A stretch of DNA of 64,000 nt from the NCBI RefSeq assembly GCF_021134715.1, contig NC_060019.1:2232001-2296000 (forward strand). The letters are read 5' to 3'. Position 1 is the first letter of the stretch. The number at the start of each line of letters is the position of its first letter. Shown one piece after another: positions 1 through 7,501 of this stretch. Both the position numbers and the translations under genes were made by a program. The notes beneath the pieces were generated by a model. The model was given only the letters and a program-made list of their open reading frames with translations, ran no database searches and was not told where the DNA came from. The stretch comes from Daphnia pulex. Lineage: Eukaryota; Arthropoda; Branchiopoda; Diplostraca; Daphniidae.

Positions 1-230
1 TTACGAGATTTGTGACATAAGTGACTTGCTGTGGCCAAGGAGAAACATTACAAACAGAAAAAGAAAACATTTCGAGACGGAAATGAAAGAGGACAAATGA
101 TTTTAGTAAAAAATGTGGAATTTAACAATACGACATCTGGGGGGGGGATCCAAGAAATAATAGTTGTAATGAGAGAACAATGTTGTATAAAGGTAAGAAG
201 AAATCTGTTGAGAATTTTGAGAGGGAATAT

Positions 231-3200
231 TTATGGATTAGAAGGTGACATCTGGGGAGAATTTTTTGAATGAAGGAGGCTTGACCAGAGAGACTGTATT
301 TCATTGATGGCTGGGGTGAGGTTTTGGCTGCGGGCGGTCCAGACGGTGATGATGTAGGATTGGATGAGGGCCAGTATTTTCTCTTTATTGGGGCCATTTC
401 CAATGTCTCCATTTATTGTTGATTTGAGTGGTTTTTGACATCCAAGTTTCGTTAGTTGAATTCGAAGCCATAAACTGATGTGGACTTTCTCAGAACAGAG
501 TAACATAAGATGGTCGTCAGTTTCTTGGCCACCATTGCATAGAGGACATTGGTCATTTCTAGAAAGTCTGAGGCTTGTGAGGCGCATTTTGGTAGGGAGC
601 TGATTATGGTTGAAATCCCAGACCAGTTCAGCGTTTCTTCCTTTCATTTTGGCCACCCAACGCCAGATGGAAGCCCAGTCGAGGTCTGGTTTCGCAACTT
701 CGGTTCTCCCTGGTTGCCCAAGGTTAGCGATCAGGTGATTGTAGGTGGCGCGGTGATTGGATACGGTTGACGATGTGAAGATGCCAGCTTTAAGTAGATC
801 GGTGATGGTTGAAAGTGCGGTGGTGAAGTATGGATGTGATGAATGGGTTGCATTAAATCTGGGCTGGGTGATTTGTTGAAGGAGATTCTTGAGGTGTGGA
901 CCCAACCAATAAACGGCTGCAGCTCTCTCAATAGCCTCGGGATGGATTAAAGATTTAAAGATTTGACGGGTGAAAAGGGATTGGAAGAATTGAAAAAGTA
1001 AGGTGACTCCAAGTCCACCTTGGAGTCGGGGGCGGATCAAAACATTTAGGGGTGGGTGCTCTCTTCTTTGTGCCCAAAGAAATTTGTTGCATTTTTGTTG
1101 GAGGAGAAGGGCTTGGGTTTTGTTGCAAGGGAGTACATGAGCTATATGAACAAGTTGTGATAAGACATGTTGTTTGATGAATAGGGCGCGACCATAAAAA
1201 GTGAAATGACGGTGTGTGTTTGTGATAAGAATATTTTGTATGGTGTTGTACTGTCTTTGCCAATTGTCTCTTACTGTTGTTTTTATTTCAGAAGAAAAAG
1301 TAATTCCAAGAATTTTCAAATTGTCTACTTGAGATATCCAATCATGTGGCCAAGTACGTTTAGGATGAGTTTGATTGAAATTGCTTCTACGTGGGATCGA
1401 ACTCCTAACCTCAGGAATCCCAGCCGACGCCGCTACCGTCTGCGCTACTACGGCCTGTGGATATTGATTTAAGGTCCAAGTGCCTAGACCAAGTAATTTT
1501 GTCTTCCCCTTGTTAATACGTGCATTTGTCCAGGCACAAAATTCTAGAATAATCTCGCATGCACGACGTACATCTTTCATTGATGAGACAAAAACTACTA
1601 GATCATCTACATATGCACGAACTTTGATGCGTTTTCCGTAGTGTTCAATTCCGTCAATACCCCTAGACAAGCAAACTAAAAGCGGTTCAATATAGAGGGC
1701 AAACAGATGGACTGACAGAGGGCACCCCTGTCGCACGGATTGTGCATTGTCCACAGTACCGACTATGTCATTACCGTTCAATGGGCATAGTTCAGTTATA
1801 CTGTACAGCGTTTTCAACCAATCAACAAAGAGGAGGGGATAGCCCATGGCAGTCATTACTTCCCACAGAACGTCTCGATTGACAAGGTCATATGCTTTCT
1901 CTAAATCGTACGCGAGAATGGCGGCCGGTTTGAGAGAAGATACCTCTTTTGATTTACGACCTGTATTATCAATGACATCTCGGATTAAACACAAGCTGTC
2001 AAAGATATAGCGGCCGGGTACACCACCTTTTTGATGTGAGTCTAGAGAGTTTTGAAGAGATTTTCTCAGACGAAAAGCCAATACTGACGCGATTAACTTA
2101 TAATCGGTATTTAACAAAGAGATTGGTCGGTAATCGGTGATTTTACTCGGTGATGGGATTTTTGGGACTAATCTTATAGCTGCCCTTCCCTGCGACGGCT
2201 GGAGTTTTCTTTTTTCGAGGACGCAATTCATCATTTCCAGAAAATGAACACCAATAACATCCCAAAATTTTATATAAAACTCAAAAGGAATGCCATCTGT
2301 ACCCGGGGCCTTGTTCTTTTTAGTTGCCTTAAGGGCGATGTTAATTTCATCTACTGTGAACGGATCTACAAGAAAGTTGCCACTCTCCGGGATCGAACCT
2401 AGTACTCCTCGATTCAACGCTTGAGCGTTTAACGACTGATCTACCACTGATACACCCGAATCGTTTTTAGTGGGTTTTGTACGGGTAAGTGCACCTCTAA
2501 TCCCTTCTAGAAATTTTCCAGCTAATTGGGTATTGGGGGAGGGCTGGTTCTGAAAAATTCTACTAAAGTGTTCAATTGTTTCTTGATTAATCTGCTCAGG
2601 TTGGGTAATTTTACAGTTATCATTAGTTTTGAGCTGAGTGATCAGAGACTTCTGGAAATTGCTCGTTGACTTGTTCATATGAAAGGTAGATGGCTCTTCT
2701 TCGGCTATACTTTGAACGCGTGAACGTATTGAAAATCCCCTCAATGCTTCTCGCTCCCAGGCTAGAAACTCACGTTTCAACTCCATGTAACGCGCATGAT
2801 TGAAATTTACATTGTTCACGGTTTCTTTTAGTTGATGTTGGAGTAATTTCCTTTTGACTCTCTGATCACAGATTCTCTTTTTACAATAGTTCATTGATAA
2901 TCGCCTGAGGCTAGGTTTGAAAATAATCTCCCACCAATGATCTACGTTTTCAATACGGGATGGGTGTTGAGACATTTCTTCAATAAAGACATGCACCAAG
3001 TTTATATATTCTTCTTCCTCAAGAATTGATGAGTTAAGTTTCCATAAATTCCTTGACTTGTTCCTCACTACACTAGGAGGGGTGATGCTGTTTATATACC
3101 CTACGATTGGTCTGTGATCCCCGAGTGGTAAGTCGTGCAAATGGATATCAGAAAATTTTACGTGATGGTGGCAATAAATTCGGTCCAATCTAGCCTGGCT

Positions 3201-3770
3201 AGCCGCACAATTGTACGTCCAACAAGGTTCATTTTTCCGAATTTCTCTCCAGACATCTGTTAATGAAAGGGCTTTTACTAAATCTCGGAGGGGTTCTAGT
3301 AATGCTAGTCTAATTTTAGGTGGTGTTGTCTTGCTACTTTTACGGTCATCGATCTCGTCAACGGCATTAAAATCTCCCAATATAATTGCTGGTGCCTTAT
3401 ACTGGGCAACATAAGCCGGAATAGTTTGCCGGAGGAAAGAATCTCTATAACTTTTATTTTGGTCACCAGATGGGGCGTAAATACACACGAAAGCAAGACC
3501 CTTTACTTCCATGGCTATCAGCCTCCCCTCCGGTTCAAACAAAATGTTTTTGGCGCTCAGCCCGTGTCGTACTAGGATGGCTGTCCCATGTTGTCTAGGA
3601 CCGAGATTTGTGTGCATCTGGTAATGTTTAGTAAATACGGTGCTAGAGTGAAATACTACTTCTTGCAAACATATAATATCAAGTTTATTATGTAAAAAGA
3701 AATTGAGTATTATTTGAAGTTTGTCAGGTGACGATATTCTGTTGATATTATATGTCGCGATGTTAGTCAT
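231..3770 (-). CDS. LINE ORF2: APE endonuclease - reverse transcriptase (copy 1, intact, 1179 aa)
   Basis: Enzyme of target-primed reverse transcription: it nicks the target and copies the element RNA from the exposed 3' end. The N-terminal APE domain (residues ~1-225) shows ATYNINR (5-11), E37 in LQEV, IYAPSG (~97-102), GDFNAV (132-137), RLDRIY (194-199) and GDHRPI (217-222), all expected active-site motifs. The RT domain shows KGGVPGRYIFDS, YDLEKAYD, RQGCPLS, YVDD (720-723) and LKILGITF. A C-terminal CPLC-x8-H-x5-C knuckle follows (CPLCNGGQETDDHLMLLC). Two in-frame tRNA-like segments (around residues 441-465 and 773-797) lie in the APE-RT linker and between the palm and thumb. The ATG lies two bases after the ORF1 stop (TAATCATG). 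Length is normal for the family and no break is seen. Confidence 0.95.
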   Translation of the reverse strand: MTNIATYNINRISSPDKLQIILNFFLHNKLDIICLQEVVFHSSTVFTKHYQMHTNLGPRQHGTAILVRHGLSAKNILFEPEGRLIAMEVKGLAFVCIYAPSGDQNKSYRDSFLRQTIPAYVAQYKAPAIILGDFNAVDEIDDRKSSKTTPPKIRLALLEPLRDLVKALSLTDVWREIRKNEPCWTYNCAASQARLDRIYCHHHVKFSDIHLHDLPLGDHRPIVGYINSITPPSVVRNKSRNLWKLNSSILEEEEYINLVHVFIEEMSQHPSRIENVDHWWEIIFKPSLRRLSMNYCKKRICDQRVKRKLLQHQLKETVNNVNFNHARYMELKREFLAWEREALRGFSIRSRVQSIAEEEPSTFHMNKSTSNFQKSLITQLKTNDNCKITQPEQINQETIEHFSRIFQNQPSPNTQLAGKFLEGIRGALTRTKPTKNDSGVSVVDQSLNAQALNRGVLGSIPESGNFLVDPFTVDEINIALKATKKNKAPGTDGIPFEFYIKFWDVIGVHFLEMMNCVLEKRKLQPSQGRAAIRLVPKIPSPSKITDYRPISLLNTDYKLIASVLAFRLRKSLQNSLDSHQKGGVPGRYIFDSLCLIRDVIDNTGRKSKEVSSLKPAAILAYDLEKAYDLVNRDVLWEVMTAMGYPLLFVDWLKTLYSITELCPLNGNDIVGTVDNAQSVRQGCPLSVHLFALYIEPLLVCLSRGIDGIEHYGKRIKVRAYVDDLVVFVSSMKDVRRACEIILEFCAWTNARINKGKTKLLGLGTWTLNQYPQAVVAQTVAASAGIPEVRSSIPRRSNFNQTHPKRTWPHDWISQVDNLKILGITFSSEIKTTVRDNWQRQYNTIQNILITNTHRHFTFYGRALFIKQHVLSQLVHIAHVLPCNKTQALLLQQKCNKFLWAQRREHPPLNVLIRPRLQGGLGVTLLFQFFQSLFTRQIFKSLIHPEAIERAAAVYWLGPHLKNLLQQITQPRFNATHSSHPYFTTALSTITDLLKAGIFTSSTVSNHRATYNHLIANLGQPGRTEVAKPDLDWASIWRWVAKMKGRNAELVWDFNHNQLPTKMRLTSLRLSRNDQCPLCNGGQETDDHLMLLCSEKVHISLWLRIQLTKLGCQKPLKSTINGDIGNGPNKEKILALIQSYIITVWTARSQNLTPAINEIQSLWSSLLHSKNSPQMSPSNP
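1382..1454 (-). other. tRNA-like segment inside LINE ORF2 (between RT palm and thumb)
   Basis: On the coding strand the A-box match is GTAGCGCAGACGG and the B-box match is AGTTCGATCCC. The span is set by placing GTA at tRNA positions 7-9 and TCG at 55-57; the 48-nt distance equals a canonical tRNA with a short variable arm. It is translated in frame as VAQ (775-777) to SIP (791-793). Acceptor and T stems are degenerate. The ORF runs through it without a stop in every copy. It sits where related RTs usually have a much shorter loop. Confidence 0.7.
2378..2450 (-). other. tRNA-like segment inside LINE ORF2 (APE-RT linker)
   Basis: The coding strand has an A-box-like GTAGATCAGTCG here (GTAGCTCAGTCG in the other copies) and a B-box-like GGTTCGATCCC. 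Both are in frame as V-D-Q (443-445; VAQ elsewhere) and SIP (459-461), again exactly 48 nt apart. It lies in the linker just before PFTVDEI, outside the catalytic domains. The stems do not fold well, so this is a tRNA-derived or tRNA-mimicking sequence, not a tRNA gene. Confidence 0.68.
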
Positions 3771-3772
3771 GA

Positions 3773-5317
3773 TTAATATTTAAATTTGGGTTTAGAGGGT
3801 TGGGTTTTGTTATCGTGGGCTTTTTTCCTTCTAACGGCCTCCATTGCTTTGAGAGTTTTATCTACTATGGGGGTTGATGGAGTGCCGAGGGGGACGCCCA
3901 AGGACTCCTGAGTCTCACTCACATGACTAGCCTCCTGGCTATCAAGTGGCCGTTGTCCTGGCTGAATACTCCCACCAGAAAAAGAAATGTCTTCATCAGG
4001 ATTTGAAATCGAAACCACTTCGGTTGCATCCATCTCTTCAACCACCTCGTTATCCATCTGATCTATCGTGGATGGAATAGATGGTACTCCAGGTGAGATT
4101 GGAGCGGGTGGAACATCGTTCCCCCCAGAGAGGGCGGGAAAAGAATTAATGTCCGCACCCGGTATCGAAACTGGAACCTCTCGAGTCGGAGACCCGAGTT
4201 CAACCAACTGAGCTACACCAGATACAATTTCCTCAGCTACCTCGCCCGAGCCAGAGGAAGAGGCAGTACGACTCCTCTTTTTTGATTGTTTTTGTTGGTC
4301 ACGGAATTCCCTCGTCTGTTTCATTTTCTTTTTCTTGACCAATTTGGACGCAACAGACGAACCTACGCAGTTGGTGTCTTCAGCGTCAGCATCGGTGTCA
4401 GAAGAAGATTCAGTTCCATCGGGTTTCGAAATCTGATCCTCTGGAGCTCCATCAAGAACGACAACAGTCGACGTCGTTGGCCTCTGGGCTAACTCGGGGA
4501 ATGTATCAGCGTCAACAGTTGGAGCAATTGGCATTTGCCCGCCACCAATCGGGCCTGTCTCCTGGGGCTTCCTAACAGTTGTCCTAACTGGGCCACGATT
4601 TGTTAGTAATACACTGCTATAGCTACGTGTTCCAATGGGGCCTTTTGAAATGGTGCTGGGGTTTGTTAAACTACGGGGTTTCTTGGGGCAATTAGCTAAG
4701 ACATGGGTGGGAGAATCACACATGCGGCATGTGTGCATTTGCCCTGCATAAGACACCATTATTGGTTCCTTGTAGCTTCCAAAGGTGATATAAGACGGAA
4801 TGCTCTTGTGGATTTCCATATCCACGTTGACAATTCCAGTCTTTATCCCGTTCCACCTTGGGAGCGATCTATCCTGATACGTGTCCCAAAAAATCCGAGA
4901 AATCACTCCATACTCACGCAATCTCTTGTTTAGCAGGCTTAGGTCATCATCGAATTTGAAATGTTGAATTCTAACGCGTACAAGGTTAACTGACCTATCT
5001 CTCACTCTAATTTTGACCTCCTTGCCACTAATGACTACTGATTCTTTAGCACTAAATTTATTCAAAAATTCAATATGGTCATTGACGGTCTTGAACCCAA
5101 TTCGGAAAACGCAAATAGCTCGTCCTGGTAGGCGAGAAACTGCATCAAAGATGCTATCAGATTCATTACTGTCGTGCTCGAAACATTCGTAGAACTCATG
5201 CCTGGTCACTTCAGTATTACCAAAAGAGATTTCGGCAGTACGTGGCCAGACGTCTGGGGATTCCGATCCCATTTTACCCACAATAACAGGGGCAAAAGGA
5301 CGGGGAGAAAAATGCAA
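3773..5317 (-). CDS. LINE ORF1: RNA-binding protein with one CCHC knuckle (copy 1, intact, 514 aa)
   Basis: ORF1 proteins of this group coat the element RNA and help carry it to the target. Residues ~60-190 form a folded basic domain (ICVFRIGF, VKIRVRDRSV) that may be RRM-like. One CX2CX4HX4C knuckle starts at C197 (CRMCDSPTHVLANC). The C-terminal half is low-complexity, rich in Ser, Pro, Asp and Glu, with a basic stretch (KKKKMKQ, KKRSR). The ATG at 5317 is the longest start. The internal ATG at 5272 (MGSESPDVWP) is conserved between both subfamilies and is an equally good start. The stop is followed after two bases by the ORF2 ATG, suggesting termination-reinitiation. Confidence 0.92.
   Translation of the reverse strand: MHFSPRPFAPVIVGKMGSESPDVWPRTAEISFGNTEVTRHEFYECFEHDSNESDSIFDAVSRLPGRAICVFRIGFKTVNDHIEFLNKFSAKESVVISGKEVKIRVRDRSVNLVRVRIQHFKFDDDLSLLNKRLREYGVISRIFWDTYQDRSLPRWNGIKTGIVNVDMEIHKSIPSYITFGSYKEPIMVSYAGQMHTCRMCDSPTHVLANCPKKPRSLTNPSTISKGPIGTRSYSSVLLTNRGPVRTTVRKPQETGPIGGGQMPIAPTVDADTFPELAQRPTTSTVVVLDGAPEDQISKPDGTESSSDTDADAEDTNCVGSSVASKLVKKKKMKQTREFRDQQKQSKKRSRTASSSGSGEVAEEIVSGVAQLVELGSPTREVPVSIPGADINSFPALSGGNDVPPAPISPGVPSIPSTIDQMDNEVVEEMDATEVVSISNPDEDISFSGGSIQPGQRPLDSQEASHVSETQESLGVPLGTPSTPIVDKTLKAMEAVRRKKAHDNKTQPSKPKFKY
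4150..4222 (-). other. tRNA-like segment inside LINE ORF1
   Basis: The coding strand holds TAGCTCAGTTGG, a perfect A-box consensus, and GTTTCGATACC, a near B box, 48 nt apart. It is read as VAQ (368-370) and SIP (384-386). It lies in the disordered C-terminal part of ORF1, where an insertion of ~25 residues would be tolerated. In LINE copy 6 a 23-bp deletion removes the B-box part. Confidence 0.7.
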
Positions 5318-5473
5318 AAAGAGGGAACAAAACCAAAATGGCGCTCAACAAACAACAAGGGAAACAGGACACACAAGCAACAATACAACAGAAGAGAAAC
5401 AAAAAAAAGAACAAATAGTTTTTTGACTCACAGCAAGATGTCACACTTGGGAGCTCAGTTATACACGTCTAGT

Positions 5474-5510
5474 CACTGCCGAACGCGCTAGCCAATTGCG
5501 CCACAGAGGC
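5474..5510 (-). pseudogene. tRNA-Asn(GTT) 5' half, cut by LINE copy 1
   Basis: This is the 5' half of a tRNA-Asn gene, with the A box intact, ending in the anticodon loop where the LINE 5' end begins. The junction reads CTGCCG instead of the CAGCCG seen in other copies, one substitution at the seam. It cannot give a tRNA. Confidence 0.9.
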
Positions 5511-5615
5511 ATGCTGGTTGATTAATGACACACTCGTCAAGATCAACAGGCAAACCAAACATTACCTTTTTTTAGTGTGGCCAACGCTAATAAAATGTTG
5601 CAGAAACATTGTAGG

Positions 5616-5688
5616 GCTTCCATAGTGTAGAGGTTATCACGTCCGCTTCACACGCTGTAGGTCCTCAGTTCGATCCTGAGTGGAAGCA
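5616..5688 (+). tRNA. tRNA-Val-CAC: tRNA-Val(CAC), unit A1, weakened anticodon stem
   Basis: 73 nt with acceptor GCTTCCA/TGGAAGC, discriminator A, loop TTCACAC and B box GTTCGATCC. The anticodon stem here is TCCGC/GCTGT, with two mismatches against the majority TCGGC/GCTGA, so this copy may not be functional. Confidence 0.8.
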
Positions 5689-5918
5689 TCAGTATAACGT
5701 TAGGAAAAAATAATCGTAGGAGAAAAGGAAATGAAATGGAATTAATAACTTGTAATGTATCTTATCTTGATGACAACTAGACTAGAACAAGTAGACATCT
5801 GGAAACTACACACAGACAACCAACCAATCATAGTAAAAGTTATCTCACGCTTCCTGTAAAGGAAAAAATGTCGTCAATAAGACTTGGTTCATTACATTGG
5901 AATAGAGCGCAATAGTAA

Positions 5919-5991
5919 GCCTGGCTAGCTCAGTCGGTAGAGCATGAGACTCTTAATCTCAGGGTCGGGGGTTCGAGCCCCCCGTTGGGCG
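5919..5991 (+). tRNA. tRNA-Lys-CTT: tRNA-Lys(CTT), unit A1
   Basis: 73 nt with acceptor GCCTGGC/GTTGGGC, discriminator G, anticodon stem TGAGA/TCTCA, loop CTCTTAA and T arm GGGGG-TTCGAGC-CCCCC. It is followed by the GTCAAGTC-type spacer. There is no T-run until a TTTT about 60 nt downstream. Confidence 0.97.
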
Positions 5992-6093
5992 TCAAGTCAT
6001 ATATTTGCAAATAAATGCAGATGAAAGTTAGAAGTTGGGAGACGATCGTTAGAATTTTGTAATCATTCCAGAATAATTCTATAGCGGATTGTA

Positions 6094-6166
6094 GTTTCCA
6101 TAGTGTAGTGGTTATCACGTCGGCCTAACACGCTGAAGGTCCTCAGTTCGATCCTGGGTGGAAACA
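6094..6166 (+). tRNA. tRNA-Val-AAC: tRNA-Val(AAC), unit A1
   Basis: 73 nt with acceptor GTTTCCA/TGGAAAC, discriminator A, anticodon stem TCGGC/GCTGA and loop CTAACAC, giving AAC (read as IAC after editing). It is a clear paralogue of the Val-CAC gene, differing mainly in the acceptor pairs and loop. A T5 terminator lies 11 nt downstream. Confidence 0.97.
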
Positions 6167-6176
6167 GGACAATGTA

Positions 6177-6181
6177 TTTTT
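6177..6181 (+). terminator. pol III terminator of tRNA-Val(AAC)
   Basis: This is a run of five T on the sense strand 11 nt after the tRNA end. The same GTATTTTTAG context recurs after every Val-AAC/TAC gene (CTATTTTTAG in a few units). Confidence 0.8.
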
Positions 6182-6255
6182 AGAAAGACTATCAAAAAAG
6201 CACATTTTGGTTTTTTGAAAAAGCCAAGCATTCATGTTTCTTGTGAAAATGAAAT

Positions 6256-6573
6256 CTACATTATGACAATGTGAAGATATTCGCAATGCTGTATCCGGAG
6301 GAAGTCAACAGAAAGCGGGAAATCAATGATGACTGTGGTTGTTGAAAAAGGTGCTATAACCCCGAAGAGACTTCTTCTGTAGCCAAACGTCAAACGTGAC
6401 TGTTGTTTTAGGGAAATGAGAAATGACTTGCTCTGGATGGGGAAGAATTCCATAAACACCGGAGGGGAATCTATATAGATTACACCTGAACCTGGAACAG
6501 TAGCTCCGAACAGTGGAAGAACATCATGTGCGTGCACCCTACGCTGCAAATGTTCAGTAGATTTAACAGTCAT
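6256..6573 (-). CDS. open frame of unknown meaning in array spacer (105 codons; 22 intact copies in window)
   Basis: I do not recognise the product (starts MTVKSTEHLQRRVHAH). The same frame recurs in every unit. 105-codon forms are here and at 8955-9272 and 38011-38328, with an extra in-frame codon giving SRLTF instead of SLTF. 104-codon forms end at 10513, 11753, 12996, 14237, 15479, 16719, 19199, 25870, 27136, 29593, 31329, 39568, 46381, 47621, 54433, 55673, 62451 and 63717; a form extended into a MITE is at 7653-8024. The copy at 17645-17959 has a stop. Observed changes are a mix of silent (for example GTG/GTA Val, CGT/CGA Arg) and replacing (Pro to Leu, Ile to Val, Leu to Met), so selection is not evident. 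Openness may only reflect homogenisation. It could equally be part of a non-coding spacer. Confidence 0.2.
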   Translation of the reverse strand: MTVKSTEHLQRRVHAHDVLPLFGATVPGSGVIYIDSPPVFMEFFPIQSKSFLISLKQQSRLTFGYRRSLFGVIAPFSTTTVIIDFPLSVDFLRIQHCEYLHIVIM

Positions 6574-6659
6574 CAGTTAAAGAAGCCATATCGCGAGTGT
6601 GCGCTCTTCATTGGACGCTTTAGTTGGTTAAAGGAGTCATGAGGCGAAGAAATTGAATT

Positions 6660-6663
6660 AAAA
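6660..6663 (-). terminator. pol III terminator of tRNA-Asn(GTT)
   Basis: This is a TTTT on the minus strand about 22 nt past the 3' end of tRNA-Asn. It is conserved in every unit (GTTGTTTTAATTC). Confidence 0.65.
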
Positions 6664-6684
6664 CAACAGTAGTCATTCACCATG

Positions 6685-6758
6685 CGCCCCTGGGTGGGAT
6701 CGAACCACCAGCCTTCCGGTTAACAGCCGAACGCGCTAGCCAATTGCGCCACAGAGGC
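6685..6758 (-). tRNA. tRNA-Asn-GTT: tRNA-Asn(GTT), unit A1
   Basis: 74 nt with acceptor GCCTCTG/CAGGGGC, discriminator G, D stem GCGC/GCGC, anticodon stem TTCGG/CCGGA with loop CTGTTAA, and T arm GGTGG-TTCGATC-CCACC. The anticodon loop contains the GTTAAC sequence that is the LINE target. This copy is intact and divergent in orientation from the three + strand genes. Confidence 0.97.
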
Positions 6759-6863
6759 ATGCTGGTTGATTAACGACACACTCGTCAAGATCAACAGGCA
6801 AACCAAACATTACCTTTTTTTAGTGTGGCCAACGCTAATAAAATGTTGCAGAAACATTGTGGG

Positions 6864-6936
6864 GCTTCCATAGTGTAGAGGTTATCACGTCGGCTTCACA
6901 CGCTGAAGGTCCTCAGTTCGATCCTGAGTGGAAGCA
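6864..6936 (+). tRNA. tRNA-Val-CAC: tRNA-Val(CAC), unit A2
   Basis: Majority sequence: anticodon stem TCGGC/GCTGA (one G-T pair), T stem CTCAG/CTGAG fully paired. No TTTT occurs between this gene and the Lys gene 230 nt downstream. Confidence 0.97.
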
Positions 6937-7166
6937 TCAGTATAACGTTAGGAAAAAATAATCGTAGGAGAAAAGGAAATGAAATGGAATTAATAACTTG
7001 TAATGTATCTTATCTTGATGACAACTAGACTAGAACAAGTAGACATCTGGAAACTACACACAGACAACCAACCAATCATAGTAAAAATTATCTCACGCTT
7101 CCTGGAAAGGAAAAAATGTCGTCAATAAGACTTGGTTCATTACATTGGAATAGAGCGCAATAGTAA

Positions 7167-7239
7167 GCCTGGCTAGCTCAGTCGGTAGAGCATGAGACTC
7201 TTAATCTCAGGGTCGGGGGTTCGAGCCCCGCGTTGGGCG
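7167..7239 (+). tRNA. tRNA-Lys-CTT: tRNA-Lys(CTT), unit A2
   Basis: As in A1 but with one T-stem mismatch (CCCGC in place of CCCCC). The same change is seen in unit B5. Confidence 0.92.
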
Positions 7240-7336
7240 TCATATATTTGCAAATAAATGCAGATGAAAGTTAGAAGTTGGGAGACGATCGTTAGAATTT
7301 TGTAATCATTCCAGAATAATTCTATAGCGGATTGTA

Positions 7337-7409
7337 GTTTCCATAGTGTAGTGGTTATCACGTCGGCCTAACACGCTGAAGGTCCTCAGTTCGATCCTGG
7401 GTGGAAACA
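7337..7409 (+). tRNA. tRNA-Val-AAC: tRNA-Val(AAC), unit A2
   Basis: Majority sequence with its T5 terminator; the MITE lies about 90 nt downstream. Confidence 0.97.
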
Positions 7410-7501
7410 GGACAATGTATTTTTAGAAAGACTATCAAAAAAGCACATTTTGGTTTTTTGAAAAAGCCAAGCATTCATGTTTCTTGTGAAAATGAAATCT
7501 A

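Larger units (their letters stand above)
1..5473 (-). mobile_element. LINE copy 1 (subfamily A), tRNA-Asn-targeted non-LTR retrotransposon
   Basis: APE-type non-LTR retrotransposon, 5' end on the right. The window starts inside its 3' UTR, so about 70 nt of 3' end seen in other copies lie outside. The layout on the minus strand is a ~200-nt 5' UTR, ORF1 (5317-3773), ORF2 (3770-231) and a 3' UTR (230-1). Both ORFs are open from end to end, so this is the best candidate for a functional copy. The 5' end abuts the tRNA-Asn 5' half at 5474. It shares its left-to-right flank pattern (a Val-CAC gene with a TCCGC stem and a 105-codon spacer frame) with copy 3. The RT motifs and the CCHC in ORF2 fit the L1/Tx1 group; the Tx1 clade is known for fixed insertion sites in multicopy RNA genes. 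Clade assignment is my reading of motifs, not a tree. Confidence 0.93.

Noticed and set aside
549-770. Many + strand open frames of 60-130 codons over the LINEs
   Set aside because: Antisense shadows of ORF1/ORF2; they recur in each LINE copy and carry no recognisable domain.
1382-1454. tRNA-like segments annotated as real tRNA genes
   Set aside because: Acceptor and T stems do not pair well, and the sequence is part of an open coding frame; only A/B boxes and spacing are tRNA-like.
4980-4995. GGTTAAC inside LINE ORF1 as an alternative target
   Set aside because: No insertion is found there in six copies, so the hexamer alone seems insufficient; flanking tRNA sequence or structure must matter.
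3773-5317. ORF1 with CCHC considered as a retroviral or LTR-element gag
   Set aside because: There are no LTRs, protease, integrase or RNase H; the poly-A tail, APE endonuclease and YVDD RT in ORF2 define a LINE.
5930-6118. 62-codon minus-strand frame starting MITTTLWKLQ, repeated in many units
   Set aside because: It runs through the antisense of tRNA-Lys and ends within tRNA-Val; it is a by-product of conserved tRNA genes.
6256-6573. Spacer considered as U1, U2, U4, U5 or U6 snRNA or a C/D snoRNA
   Set aside because: No match to the conserved cores I know; the TGATGA occurrence alone is too weak.
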